A stretch of DNA of 7,209 nt from Dehalococcoidia bacterium UBA2777 (GTDB lineage Bacteria; Chloroflexota; Dehalococcoidia; UBA2247; UBA2777). This document shows positions 1 to 6,365 of this stretch, one piece after another. The translations under genes were made by a program, and so were the position numbers. Numbering within the stretch: position 1 is the stretch's first letter; the number at the start of each line of letters is the position of its first letter. Location of the stretch: the NCBI GenBank assembly GCA_002352365.1, contig DEIJ01000169.1, forward strand, positions 7,901-15,109. Reading direction: 5' to 3'. The notes beneath the pieces are model-generated. The model ran no database searches. It saw nothing but the letters and a program-made list of their open reading frames with translations, and was not told where the DNA came from.

Positions 1-596
1 TAATAGAAGCGGCTATTGAAAACTTGGAGGAAAAGAAGAGGGTGTTCACTGCTCTTGATAGGGTTTGTCCCCAACACGCTATCCTGGCCAGCAACACCTC
101 TTGCCTATCCATCTTGGATATGGCAATGGTGACTAAAAGGCCAGCTCAAGTAATTGGAATGCACTTTTTTAACCCGGTACCTATTATGCGGTTAGTGGAG
201 ATAGTAAGGACTATTCTCTCTTCAGATGAAGCAATCGATGCGGCCAAAAGTTTTAGCCAATCATTAGGTAAAGTGGTGATCACCGCTAAGGATATGCCAG
301 GATTTATTGTAAATCGGCTCCTCATCCCCTATCTACTTGGTGCTATTCGGGCTTTTGAAGCTGGGGTGGCTACCAAAGAGGATATTGATCAGGGGATGGC
401 GTTAGGCTGTAATCACCCTATGGGGCCATTGACCTTAGCCGATTTCATCGGGCTTGACACCACTTATTTCATTGCTTGTGCCATGTATGATGAATTTAGG
501 GATCCATTGTATGCTCCACCACCTTTATTAAAGAAGATGGTCACTGCTGGTCAACTGGGACGCAAGAGTGGTAAGGGATTTTACGATTATAAATAG
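1..596 (+). CDS. hbd: 3-hydroxyacyl-CoA (3-hydroxybutyryl-CoA) dehydrogenase, 5'-truncated by window edge
   Basis: This NAD-dependent enzyme interconverts 3-hydroxyacyl-CoA and 3-ketoacyl-CoA in beta-oxidation or butyryl-CoA metabolism. It is cytosolic. The frame is open from base 3 and begins IEAAIENLEEKK, the usual end of the Rossmann-domain helix, so the gene starts outside the window; a TTG at 24 is internal. About 197 residues are visible of a family norm near 280, so roughly 85-90 N-terminal residues, including the NAD-binding glycine motif, are missing. Visible motifs are SNTS (from base 90, catalytic Ser), GMHFFNPV (catalytic His codon at 162-164) followed by LVEIV (catalytic Glu), and GFIVNRLL (conserved Asn). 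The C-terminal dimerisation domain has HPMGPLTLADFIGLD and ends GRKSGKGFYDYK, the normal C-terminus. The stop is 19 nt before the next gene, suggesting a shared transcript. Family assignment is secure; chain-length preference cannot be read from the sequence, so the symbol is by similarity (paaH/fadB2-type names are also used). Confidence 0.93.
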   Translation, partial: IEAAIENLEEKKRVFTALDRVCPQHAILASNTSCLSILDMAMVTKRPAQVIGMHFFNPVPIMRLVEIVRTILSSDEAIDAAKSFSQSLGKVVITAKDMPGFIVNRLLIPYLLGAIRAFEAGVATKEDIDQGMALGCNHPMGPLTLADFIGLDTTYFIACAMYDEFRDPLYAPPPLLKKMVTAGQLGRKSGKGFYDYK

Positions 597-615
597 AAGC
601 TAAAGGAGAAACCCG

Positions 616-1047
616 GTGAACAGGCAAGGGGGCAGCTATGTTTTGCTCATTGAACTCTGTGAAGGGGGTGATATTGTGGTAGGCGCTCTGGGGGCCATTG
701 CCTTCCCAGAAGGTTTTTACGCCTATGTAGGTTCAGCTATGGGCGGGCTGAAATCCAGAATCGATTACCATCTTCGAGAGAAGAAGCACCCTCATTGGCA
801 CATTGATTACCTGTTAAACAAGGCGCAAGTTATCCAAGTGATCTTTGCTCAAACAGATAGGCGGCTTGAATGTGCTCTGGCTCAGATTCTAACCAAGGAG
901 ATTGATGCCATCCCTGGCTTTGGCTCGAGCGACTGTAAATGTAAAAGCCACCTCTATTTTGAACCAAGAGAAATTAGATTAAAGGCTAAAGTTGTCGAAG
1001 CATTCGCCGAACTGGGCCTTGGTTATCAACTAAGGATCTTCCCTTGA
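616..1047 (+). CDS. DUF123 / GIY-YIG nuclease-family protein (Uri-type)
   Basis: This 143-residue stand-alone protein matches the DUF123 branch of the GIY-YIG nuclease superfamily, which in some archaea and thermophiles is fused to endonuclease III. Its biological role is not established; DNA repair or nucleic-acid cleavage is an inference from the superfamily. Visible landmarks are a GIY-like strand SYV (7-9), GFYAYVGSA with the YIG-equivalent YVG (37-39), Arg48 in the SRIDYHL helix, HWHIDYLL (60-67), Glu85 in the RLECALA helix (position of the superfamily metal-binding Glu), PGFGSSDCKC (100-109) with two cysteines, and His112. All the family hallmarks I recall are present, so it looks intact. 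It starts at GTG 616 behind a good AAAGGAGA at 602-609. Its TGA overlaps the TTG start of pyrD (TTGA, 1044-1047), implying translational coupling, although no functional link to pyrimidine synthesis is known. Confidence 0.85.
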   Translation: MNRQGGSYVLLIELCEGGDIVVGALGAIAFPEGFYAYVGSAMGGLKSRIDYHLREKKHPHWHIDYLLNKAQVIQVIFAQTDRRLECALAQILTKEIDAIPGFGSSDCKCKSHLYFEPREIRLKAKVVEAFAELGLGYQLRIFP

Positions 1048-1967
1048 ATCTTGGTGTAAAACTAGCCCCCACTCACCCCTCTGGCCTCAGGCTGAAGAAT
1101 CCGGTGATGGTGGCCGCAGGCACTTTTGGCTATGGGATAGAATATACTCAAATTTTCGATATCCAGAGATTAGGAGCCATTGTATGTAAGGGTACTACCC
1201 TCAAGCCTCGGGAGGGAAATCCTCAGCCTCGACTGATCGAGACACCAGCCGGACTACTGAATTCTATCGGGCTGCAAAATATTGGGGTGGAGGCATTGAT
1301 TCAGGAGAAGGCCCCCATTTGGGCAGGGTGGCAAGTTCCGGTCATTGTCAACATCGCTGGTGAGAATATCAGTGATTACGCTCAATTGTCCACCAAGCTA
1401 AAAGGGGTAGCTGGTATCAGTGGCCTCGAGGTGAATATAAGCTGCCCTAATATAGCCGCCGGAGGGGTGGAATTTGGCTCCAGCCCTAAAGCTGCTGCTG
1501 AAGTGACCAAAGTGGTGAGAGCAGCTACCTCTCTCCCTGTCATCGTCAAGCTAACCCCAAATGTAACCAATATTGTCGAAATCGCCTTAGCGGTAGCCGA
1601 GGCAGGCGCCCATGCTATTTCCTTGATTAATACCCCTAAGGGAATGGCCGTGGATATAGCCAAGCAAAAGCCCTCCCTGGGCAACATCAGCGGGGGACTC
1701 TCTGGGCCGGCGATAAAGCCCATCGCATTGTACATGGTTTACCAACTGGCAGGAAAGGTAAATATACCGATTATCGGCGTCGGTGGTATTGTCTCTGCCG
1801 CCGACGCCCTAGAATTTATTATGGCCGGTGCCACTGCAGTCCAAGTAGGCACAGCAAATCTGGTCGATCCTTTTGCTTCGCTTGAGGTTTTAGAGGGGAT
1901 AGAGCACTTTATGGAACAAGAGGGGGTAGAGGAAATCACCACACTCATCGGTGTTGCCTGCCGCTGA
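1044..1967 (+). CDS. pyrD: dihydroorotate dehydrogenase, class 1B catalytic subunit (PyrDB)
   Basis: This FMN enzyme oxidises (S)-dihydroorotate to orotate, the fourth step of de novo UMP synthesis, in the cytosol. The 307-residue length is normal. The N-terminus KLKNPVM-type strand appears as LRLKNPVMVAAGTFGYG (15-31), then KGTTLKPREGNPQPRL and SIGLQN, all typical of class 1B. NISCPN contains Cys134, the expected catalytic base for class 1 enzymes. FMN phosphate-site motifs are GVGGI (245-249) and QVGTA (267-271). The TTG start at 1044 is chosen because the conserved barrel N-terminus begins immediately and AAGGA at 1032-1036 sits 7 nt upstream; the next in-frame ATG would delete conserved residues. 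Class 1B enzymes normally work as a heterotetramer with the Fe-S/FAD subunit PyrK to pass electrons to NAD+, but no pyrK is adjacent on either side here. The start overlaps the DUF123 gene by 4 nt. Confidence 0.94.
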   Translation: MNLGVKLAPTHPSGLRLKNPVMVAAGTFGYGIEYTQIFDIQRLGAIVCKGTTLKPREGNPQPRLIETPAGLLNSIGLQNIGVEALIQEKAPIWAGWQVPVIVNIAGENISDYAQLSTKLKGVAGISGLEVNISCPNIAAGGVEFGSSPKAAAEVTKVVRAATSLPVIVKLTPNVTNIVEIALAVAEAGAHAISLINTPKGMAVDIAKQKPSLGNISGGLSGPAIKPIALYMVYQLAGKVNIPIIGVGGIVSAADALEFIMAGATAVQVGTANLVDPFASLEVLEGIEHFMEQEGVEEITTLIGVACR

Positions 1968-2022
1968 GGTTGAAAAGGGAGGGGTCAATCTGATATGATA
2001 AAAGTCGGTAGGTCGTATGGTG

Positions 2023-3093
2023 ATGTGGGATAAATTGGAGAATATTGAGAGGCGCTATGAGGAGTTGAACTACCTTATAGCACAGCCTGAAGTTATTGCT
2101 GACTATAGGCGGTGGCAAGGCCTTGTTCAGGAACAAACGGCCATTCAGCAGGTAGCATTGAAATTTAAGGAATACAAGAAGACCTTGAGGGAGCTAGAAC
2201 AAACCCAATCTATGCTAGATGATGGCCTAGAGCCAGAGATGGTTGCCTTGGTGAAGCAGGAGATCGAGGGTCTTGTGAAACGCCACCGAAATCTCGGAGA
2301 GGAGCTAAGAGCTGCCCTTTTGCCAACTGACCATAATGATGACAGGAATGTGATTGTGGAAGTCCGAGCTGGTACCGGGGGGGAGGAAGCAGCCCTGTTT
2401 GCTGCTGACCTCTTTCGCATGTATAGTCGTTATGCTCAAACCAAAGGATGGAAAGTGGAGGTTATTGATAGCGGCCAAAGTGGTCAAGGAGGTTTAAGAG
2501 AGATTATCTTTGAGGTGAAAGGTAAGGGTGCTTTCAGCCGGTTGAAACATGAGCGCGGAGTACACCGGGTGCAACGGGTACCCATCACTGAAGCTAGTGG
2601 TCGAATTCATACCTCTACCGCTACTGTAGCTGTTCTCCCCGAAGCAGAGGAAGTGGAGGTCAATATCAATCCTGATGAGTTAAAAATAGACTTCTTTCAT
2701 AGCGGTGGTCCCGGAGGTCAGAATGTAAACAAAGTGGCCACCGCAGTGCGTATTACCCACCTCCCCACGGGGATAGTAGCTATTTGTCAAGATGAGCGAT
2801 CGCAGCTTCAAAACAGAACGAAGGCAATGGCAGTGCTCCGTGCCCGCCTGCTAGATAGAGAGCAGCGCCGGCAAGAGGAGGAGCGGATCTCAGAGCGTCG
2901 TTCCCAAGTAGGCAGTGGTGAGCGGGCAGAGAAGATCCGCACCTATAATTTTCCACAAAATCGCCTTACCGATCACCGCATCAACTTAACCATCTACCGC
3001 CTTTCTTATATTCTTGAGGGTGAACTTGATGAGCTTATTGACGCCTTAGCTACCAACCAACTGGAACAACAATCAATTGCCCAGGGCTTTTAG
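2023..3093 (+). CDS. prfA: peptide chain release factor 1 (RF1)
   Basis: RF1 recognises UAA and UAG stop codons in the ribosomal A site and triggers peptide release. From ATG 2023 it has 356 residues, the normal length. The N-terminal helical domain starts WDKLENIERRYEELN. The GTGGEEAALFAADLFRMYSRYA segment follows. The stop-codon recognition tripeptide is PIT (187-189, in RVPITEASGRIHTS), an RF1-type PxT and not the SPF of RF2. The catalytic GGQ loop is at 231-233 (codons 2713-2721, in HSGGPGGQNVNK). The C-terminus has TYNFPQNRLTDHRI, another RF1/RF2 hallmark. An ATG at 2017 and a GTG at 2020 lie in the same frame. I prefer 2023 because the weak AGGT at 2010-2013 is 9 nt from it but only 3 nt from 2017, and because family members begin directly at the xDKLxxIExRYEEL segment. 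The usual downstream neighbour prmC (GGQ glutamine methyltransferase) is absent. The stop codon lies within an inverted repeat. Confidence 0.95.
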   Translation: MWDKLENIERRYEELNYLIAQPEVIADYRRWQGLVQEQTAIQQVALKFKEYKKTLRELEQTQSMLDDGLEPEMVALVKQEIEGLVKRHRNLGEELRAALLPTDHNDDRNVIVEVRAGTGGEEAALFAADLFRMYSRYAQTKGWKVEVIDSGQSGQGGLREIIFEVKGKGAFSRLKHERGVHRVQRVPITEASGRIHTSTATVAVLPEAEEVEVNINPDELKIDFFHSGGPGGQNVNKVATAVRITHLPTGIVAICQDERSQLQNRTKAMAVLRARLLDREQRRQEEERISERRSQVGSGERAEKIRTYNFPQNRLTDHRINLTIYRLSYILEGELDELIDALATNQLEQQSIAQGF

Positions 3094-3109
3094 CCCTGCC
3101 ACGAGGCAG
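3082..3109. repeat. two overlapping perfect inverted repeats across the prfA stop codon
   Basis: CAGGGC (3082-3087) and GCCCTG (3093-3098) form a 6-bp perfect stem with a 5-nt loop. The stop codon TAG (3091-3093) sits at the loop/stem junction. CTGCC (3096-3100) and GGCAG (3105-3109) form a second perfect 5-bp stem with loop ACGA. The two share CTG at 3096-3098, so they cannot both form fully in one RNA. No T-run follows, so this is not a canonical intrinsic terminator. Attenuating or 3'-end-protecting function is speculation; short stems like these can occur by chance. Confidence 0.4.
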
Positions 3110-3128
3110 ATCCGAAGGTCAAAAATCT

Positions 3129-3143
3129 GGGGTGGAGTACCCC
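3129..3143. repeat. short GC-rich inverted repeat
   Basis: GGGGT (3129-3133) pairs with ACCCC (3139-3143) around a 5-nt loop. It lies mid-way in the 158-nt gap between prfA and the EF-G-like gene and is followed by CGAACC, not a T-tract. It could contribute to a compound transcript end together with the neighbouring inverted repeats, but nothing in the sequence shows this. Confidence 0.35.
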
Positions 3144-3151
3144 CGAACCAA

Positions 3152-3190
3152 GGGAGGGAATCACCTAATCTCTCCCATCAAGGGGGGCGA
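3152..3190 (-). repeat. degenerate dispersed palindromic (REP-like) repeat
   Basis: Read on the - strand, this stretch contains CCCTTGATGGGAGAGATTAG followed by GTGATTCCCTCCC. It resembles, from memory, a short palindromic repeat seen in many copies in diverse bacterial genomes (core CCCTTGATGGGAGAGG-TTAGGTG). Within it, GGGAGGGA (3152-3159) pairs with TCTCTCCC (3169-3176), giving 8 bp with one G-U and a 9-nt loop. Alternatively TCTCCC (3171-3176) pairs with GGGGGG (3182-3187) around ATCAA, with two wobbles. The stems share bases and are mutually exclusive. It sits between two genes, as such repeats usually do. Only one copy is visible in the window, so repetitiveness is inferred from resemblance, not shown. 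Confidence 0.5.
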
Positions 3191-3192
3191 AT

Positions 3193-3223
3193 TTGGATGA
3201 AGATTTTGGCAAGATACTATAAA
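3193..3223 (+). promoter_or_regulatory. possible promoter for the EF-G-like gene
   Basis: An AT-rich patch follows the GC-rich repeats. TTGGAT (3193-3198) can serve as a -35-like box and TACTAT (3215-3220, 16-nt spacing) or TATAAA (3218-3223, 19-nt spacing) as a -10-like box. This is the only promoter-like patch I saw in the gap before the gene. The matches are partial, so this is a weak prediction. Confidence 0.3.
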
Positions 3224-3236
3224 TAGCCTCGAGGTG

Positions 3237-3245
3237 AGAAGGGGG
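3237..3245 (+). promoter_or_regulatory. ribosome binding site deciding the TTG start of the EF-G-like gene
   Basis: AGAAGGGGG ends 6 nt before TTG 3252. A second purine run, GAGGTGA (3231-3237), is 14 nt away and probably too distant. The position supports initiation at TTG 3252, where the G-domain N-terminus (SEKIRNVVLISH) begins within seven codons. Confidence 0.55.
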
Positions 3246-3251
3246 TAAGTT

Positions 3252-5315
3252 TTGCCAAGGAATTTTTGTTCTGAAAAGATACGCAATGTGGTGCTGATTT
3301 CCCACTCCGGCGCGGGCAAGACCTCACTCGGTGAGGCGATGCTCTTCGCCTCAGGAGCTATCTCTCGCCAAGGTGCGGTTGATGAAGGTACCACTACCTC
3401 TGATTATGACCCCGACGAAGTGAAACGTCGGATGAGCATCAACCTTTCTCTCCTCCCCTGTTATTGGCAAGAGACCAAAATCAACCTTGTTGATACCCCT
3501 GGCTATGCCGACTTTGTCGGCGAAATTAAGGCAGGGATGAGAGTAGCTGAAGGAGCGATTATAGTAATCTGCGCCGTCTCTGGGGTGGAGGTAGGTACCG
3601 AGCTGGTATGGAAATATGCTGATGACTCGAGGCTTCCTCGCCTCATCTTCATCAACAAAATGGATAGGGATAATGCCAGCTTCTATAGTAGTTTGGAGCA
3701 ACTACAGCACCAGTTTGGGAAGAAATGTCTTCCTATCCAACTGCCTATAGGCCAAGCTTCGGACTTTCAGGGCATAGTGGACTTAATTGCTATGAAAGCT
3801 TATGGGAAAGAGCAGCAGGGAGAAATACCGAACTTCGTGCAAGGCGAAGCCCAATCCTTTCGAGAAAAACTAGTGGAAGGCGTAGCTGAAATCAATGATG
3901 AGCTTATGGTCAAATACCTAGAGGGAGAAGAAATAACTCCAGACGAAATTCGCCGTGCCCTCGAGGAGGGGAGCAAAAGTGGGCGGATAGTACCCATTTT
4001 AACTGGGGCTGCACTGCAAAATGTGGGCCCAAGGGAGCTTTTAGATGCCCTTTGCTACTACCTGCCCTCGCCTAAAGAAGTGGGAAAGATGACAGCAATT
4101 AACCCACATCTTTTGCAGACAGAAGTTATTGACCCAGACGGGGATTCTCCACTTACTGCCCTGGTGTTTAAGACCACTGCTGATCCTTATATAGGCAAAC
4201 TCTCTTGCCTAAGGGTTTATTCCGGTTCTATTTCTAGCAACTCCCCGATATGGAATGCTACTAAGGGGCTCTCTGAGCGAATAGGGCAGCTTTTTGTGCT
4301 CCGAGGCAAAACACAAGAGGTGGTATCCCAGCTAATCGCTGGTGATATCGGGGCTACAACTAAGTTAACAGTGACAACTACCGGAGATACTCTCACTACT
4401 CGAGAGCATCCCTTGACCCTCACCCCTATCGAATTCCCCACACCGATTTTCAGTGTGGCTCTATATCCTAAAACAAAGGCAGATGTGGATAAGCTAGGGA
4501 CTGTCCTGCCCAAGCTTATGGAGGAGGATCCTACCTTTCAGATGCGCAAAGAGCCTGATACTGGCGAAACTATTCTTTCCGGCATGGGTGATTCACAAAT
4601 AGAAGTGGTGGTGGAGAGAATGCAACGTAAATTTGGGGTAGAGGTGAGGGTGGACCCCCCCAAAGTACCGTATAAAGAAACTATCACTATTCCAGTTAAG
4701 GCAGAATATAAGCACAAAAAACAAACCGGAGGGCATGGCCAATACGGGCATGTGTTTTTAGCGCTTGAACCATTGCCCCGGAGCAGTGGCTTGGAGTTTG
4801 CCGATAAGATAGCAGGAGGAGCGGTGTCTAAGAAGTATGTCACTGCAGTGGAGAAAGGGGTGATGGAGGCGCTACAAGAAGGAGTGTTGGCCGGATACCC
4901 GGCAGTCGATTTGAGAGTAACCCTTTATGATGGCAGCGAGCATCCGGTGGATTCTTCTGACATCTCCTTTAAGATTGCTGGGGCGCAAGCGAGCAAAAAA
5001 GGCTTCTCTGCCGGGCAGCCTATTCTGATTGAGCCTATAATGCATCTCGTAGTTACCATCCCCGAGGCCCTTACTGGCGATATCATCGCCGATCTTAACA
5101 CCAAACGAGCTCGGGTACTAGGGGTGAACCCTCAAGATGGAAAGCAGACAATTGAAGCTCAGGCACCCTTAGCCGAAATTTTACGCTATACTATCGACTT
5201 AAGATCACTAACCCAGGGGCGTGGCAGCTATACCATGGAATTTAGCTACTACGAAGAAGTTCCTTCTCATCTCACCCAGAGCATTATACAGCAAAGAGCT
5301 GCTCAGAAGACATAA
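3252..5315 (+). CDS. elongation factor G-like GTPase (EF-G-2 type paralogue)
   Basis: This 687-residue protein has full EF-G architecture: G domain, then domains II to V, with domain IV containing GGHGQYGHVF (493-502) and VDSSD (about 565-569). The closest family I recognise is the EF-G-like group typified by T. thermophilus EF-G-2, sharing GxxxGKT near the N-terminus, EEGTTTxDY-type switch I, PGYxDFVGEI and the ending YTMEFSYYEEVPSHL. GTP motifs are SHSGAGKTS (17-25), DTPGY (81-85), NKMD (135-138) and TGAAL for G5. Two features differ from the main EF-G: the His after DTPG, needed for GTP hydrolysis in classical EF-G, is Tyr85, and the switch I RGITI motif is replaced by RRMSI (59-63). Cellular role is unclear; a ribosome-associated GTPase distinct from housekeeping FusA is the inference. 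It starts at TTG 3252 and has no close partner gene downstream; etfA converges from the other strand 21 nt beyond its stop. I leave the symbol empty because fusA proper should be elsewhere. Confidence 0.92.
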   Translation: MPRNFCSEKIRNVVLISHSGAGKTSLGEAMLFASGAISRQGAVDEGTTTSDYDPDEVKRRMSINLSLLPCYWQETKINLVDTPGYADFVGEIKAGMRVAEGAIIVICAVSGVEVGTELVWKYADDSRLPRLIFINKMDRDNASFYSSLEQLQHQFGKKCLPIQLPIGQASDFQGIVDLIAMKAYGKEQQGEIPNFVQGEAQSFREKLVEGVAEINDELMVKYLEGEEITPDEIRRALEEGSKSGRIVPILTGAALQNVGPRELLDALCYYLPSPKEVGKMTAINPHLLQTEVIDPDGDSPLTALVFKTTADPYIGKLSCLRVYSGSISSNSPIWNATKGLSERIGQLFVLRGKTQEVVSQLIAGDIGATTKLTVTTTGDTLTTREHPLTLTPIEFPTPIFSVALYPKTKADVDKLGTVLPKLMEEDPTFQMRKEPDTGETILSGMGDSQIEVVVERMQRKFGVEVRVDPPKVPYKETITIPVKAEYKHKKQTGGHGQYGHVFLALEPLPRSSGLEFADKIAGGAVSKKYVTAVEKGVMEALQEGVLAGYPAVDLRVTLYDGSEHPVDSSDISFKIAGAQASKKGFSAGQPILIEPIMHLVVTIPEALTGDIIADLNTKRARVLGVNPQDGKQTIEAQAPLAEILRYTIDLRSLTQGRGSYTMEFSYYEEVPSHLTQSIIQQRAAQKT

Positions 5316-5336
5316 TACAGCTTTATATTTTAGGGT

Positions 5337-6335
5337 TTAGCCGGCGAGAAGTTCCTTAACCTTATCAGTAAAGGCGGGGAGAGCTTGCTTCCAGTCCCCT
5401 ACCATCCCTAGGCGAGCCTCCTTGAATATGTTAGCCTCCGGATCCTTGTTTATAGCGATGATATTCTTCGCCCCTGAACAGCCCGCCATATGCTGGCTAG
5501 AACCAGACAGAGCTACAGCAATATAGAGTTCCGGGGTGACAATCTTGCCAGTGAGCCCAACTTGTAAGCCAGAGGGCACCCAACCATTATCGCAAGGAGG
5601 ACGAGTTGCCCCTATGGCTCCTTTCAAGCATTTGGCTAGCTCCTCTAGGTCTTGGAAACCTTCAGGGCCGCCAATACCGCGACCACCGCATACCACTACC
5701 TCGGCATCCTCTAGTTTGACTCCGGCTACCTCTTCTTTAACTTTATCGACTACCTTAGTCCGCATTATGCTAGCGTCGATCCCGGCCTCGATAGCCACCA
5801 CCTCGCCTTGTCTCGAACTATCAGGCTCTAGTGCTGACATAGCCTTAGGTCGGACCGTAGCTATTTGAGGTTGCCCCGAAGTTTGGAAAATCGCCCTGGC
5901 ATTCCCCCCATAAACAGGGCGCGTTTGAAGGAGCAACTTAGTTTGGGGCTCAATGCTCAGCTCTATGCAGTCCATAGCGAGGCCGGTCTTCAGCCTAAAG
6001 GCAAGCCTGGGGGCGAGGTCACGACCCATAGAAGTTTGCCCTAAGATCAATATCTTAGGCATTACTTGGTTGATCACCTTTTCCATCGCCGCCAGATAAG
6101 AATCACTCTGATAGTCTTTAAGTAGTGGATCATCGACAACATAGGCCTTATCTGCCCCATGAGCAATAGTCTCTTGGGCGAGTCCTTTAATCTCGCTGCC
6201 GATTAGAACTGCAGCCAATTCCTCACCTAACTCTGAAGCTAGCTTCCTTCCCCCGCCCAACAACTCAAGGCTAATCGCAGCTAATTTTCCCTCAACAGCC
6301 TCACCACAGACCAATACGCCTTTATATTCTGCCAT
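5337..6335 (-). CDS. etfA: electron transfer flavoprotein, alpha subunit (EtfA)
   Basis: EtfA pairs with EtfB in a soluble FAD heterodimer that accepts electrons from acyl-CoA dehydrogenases, or in bifurcating systems from NADH, and passes them onward. The 332-residue length is normal. The N-terminal ETF domain begins EYKGVLVCGE. The C-terminal FAD-binding domain, from about residue 243, shows ATRPPCDNGWVPSGLQVG, TGKIVTPELYIAVALSG, SSQHMAG and KNIIAINKDPEANIF. The signature region departs from the classical pattern at two places: Leu instead of Ile/Val before SG, and Ser instead of Ile/Val before QH. ATG 6335 is chosen over an in-frame TTG at 6338 because AGGAGGT (- strand, 6348-6342) is 6 nt from the ATG but only 3 nt from the TTG. 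It lies 30 nt after etfB, so they form one operon. Whether this is the ordinary or bifurcating type cannot be decided by eye. Confidence 0.95.
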   Translation of the reverse strand: MAEYKGVLVCGEAVEGKLAAISLELLGGGRKLASELGEELAAVLIGSEIKGLAQETIAHGADKAYVVDDPLLKDYQSDSYLAAMEKVINQVMPKILILGQTSMGRDLAPRLAFRLKTGLAMDCIELSIEPQTKLLLQTRPVYGGNARAIFQTSGQPQIATVRPKAMSALEPDSSRQGEVVAIEAGIDASIMRTKVVDKVKEEVAGVKLEDAEVVVCGGRGIGGPEGFQDLEELAKCLKGAIGATRPPCDNGWVPSGLQVGLTGKIVTPELYIAVALSGSSQHMAGCSGAKNIIAINKDPEANIFKEARLGMVGDWKQALPAFTDKVKELLAG

Positions 6336-6341
6336 CAATTT

Positions 6342-6348
6342 ACCTCCT
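6342..6348 (-). promoter_or_regulatory. ribosome binding site deciding the etfA start
   Basis: On the - strand AGGAGGT is followed by AAATTG and then ATG 6335. The perfect consensus and 6-nt spacing favour ATG over the overlapping TTG at 6338. It lies in the 30-nt gap after the etfB stop. Confidence 0.8.
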
Positions 6349-6365
6349 TTTGAATGGCATCATCT

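Noticed and set aside
24..596. Treating the first gene as complete, starting at TTG 24
   Set aside because: The frame is open to the window edge and the preceding codons encode IEAAIEN, which continues the family alignment; the NAD-binding N-terminus would be missing.
1382..1948. - strand frames within pyrD
   Set aside because: They are opposite conserved PyrD motifs such as NISCPN and GVGGI, with no independent support.
2017..2022. ATG 2017 as the prfA start
   Set aside because: Spacing to the only nearby AGGT is too short and RF1 proteins usually start two codons later; the choice changes only two residues and is not certain.
2023..2140. Programmed frameshift as in RF2 genes
   Set aside because: The protein is RF1 (PxT motif) and the frame is continuous; no CTTTGA-type site or internal TGA is present.
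3082..3143. Intrinsic terminator after prfA
   Set aside because: The stems are short and none is followed by a run of T residues.
5536..5868. Open frame on the + strand opposite etfA
   Set aside because: It lies wholly opposite well-supported etfA, has low-complexity Ser/Thr/Pro-rich translation and no recognisable domain or ribosome site.
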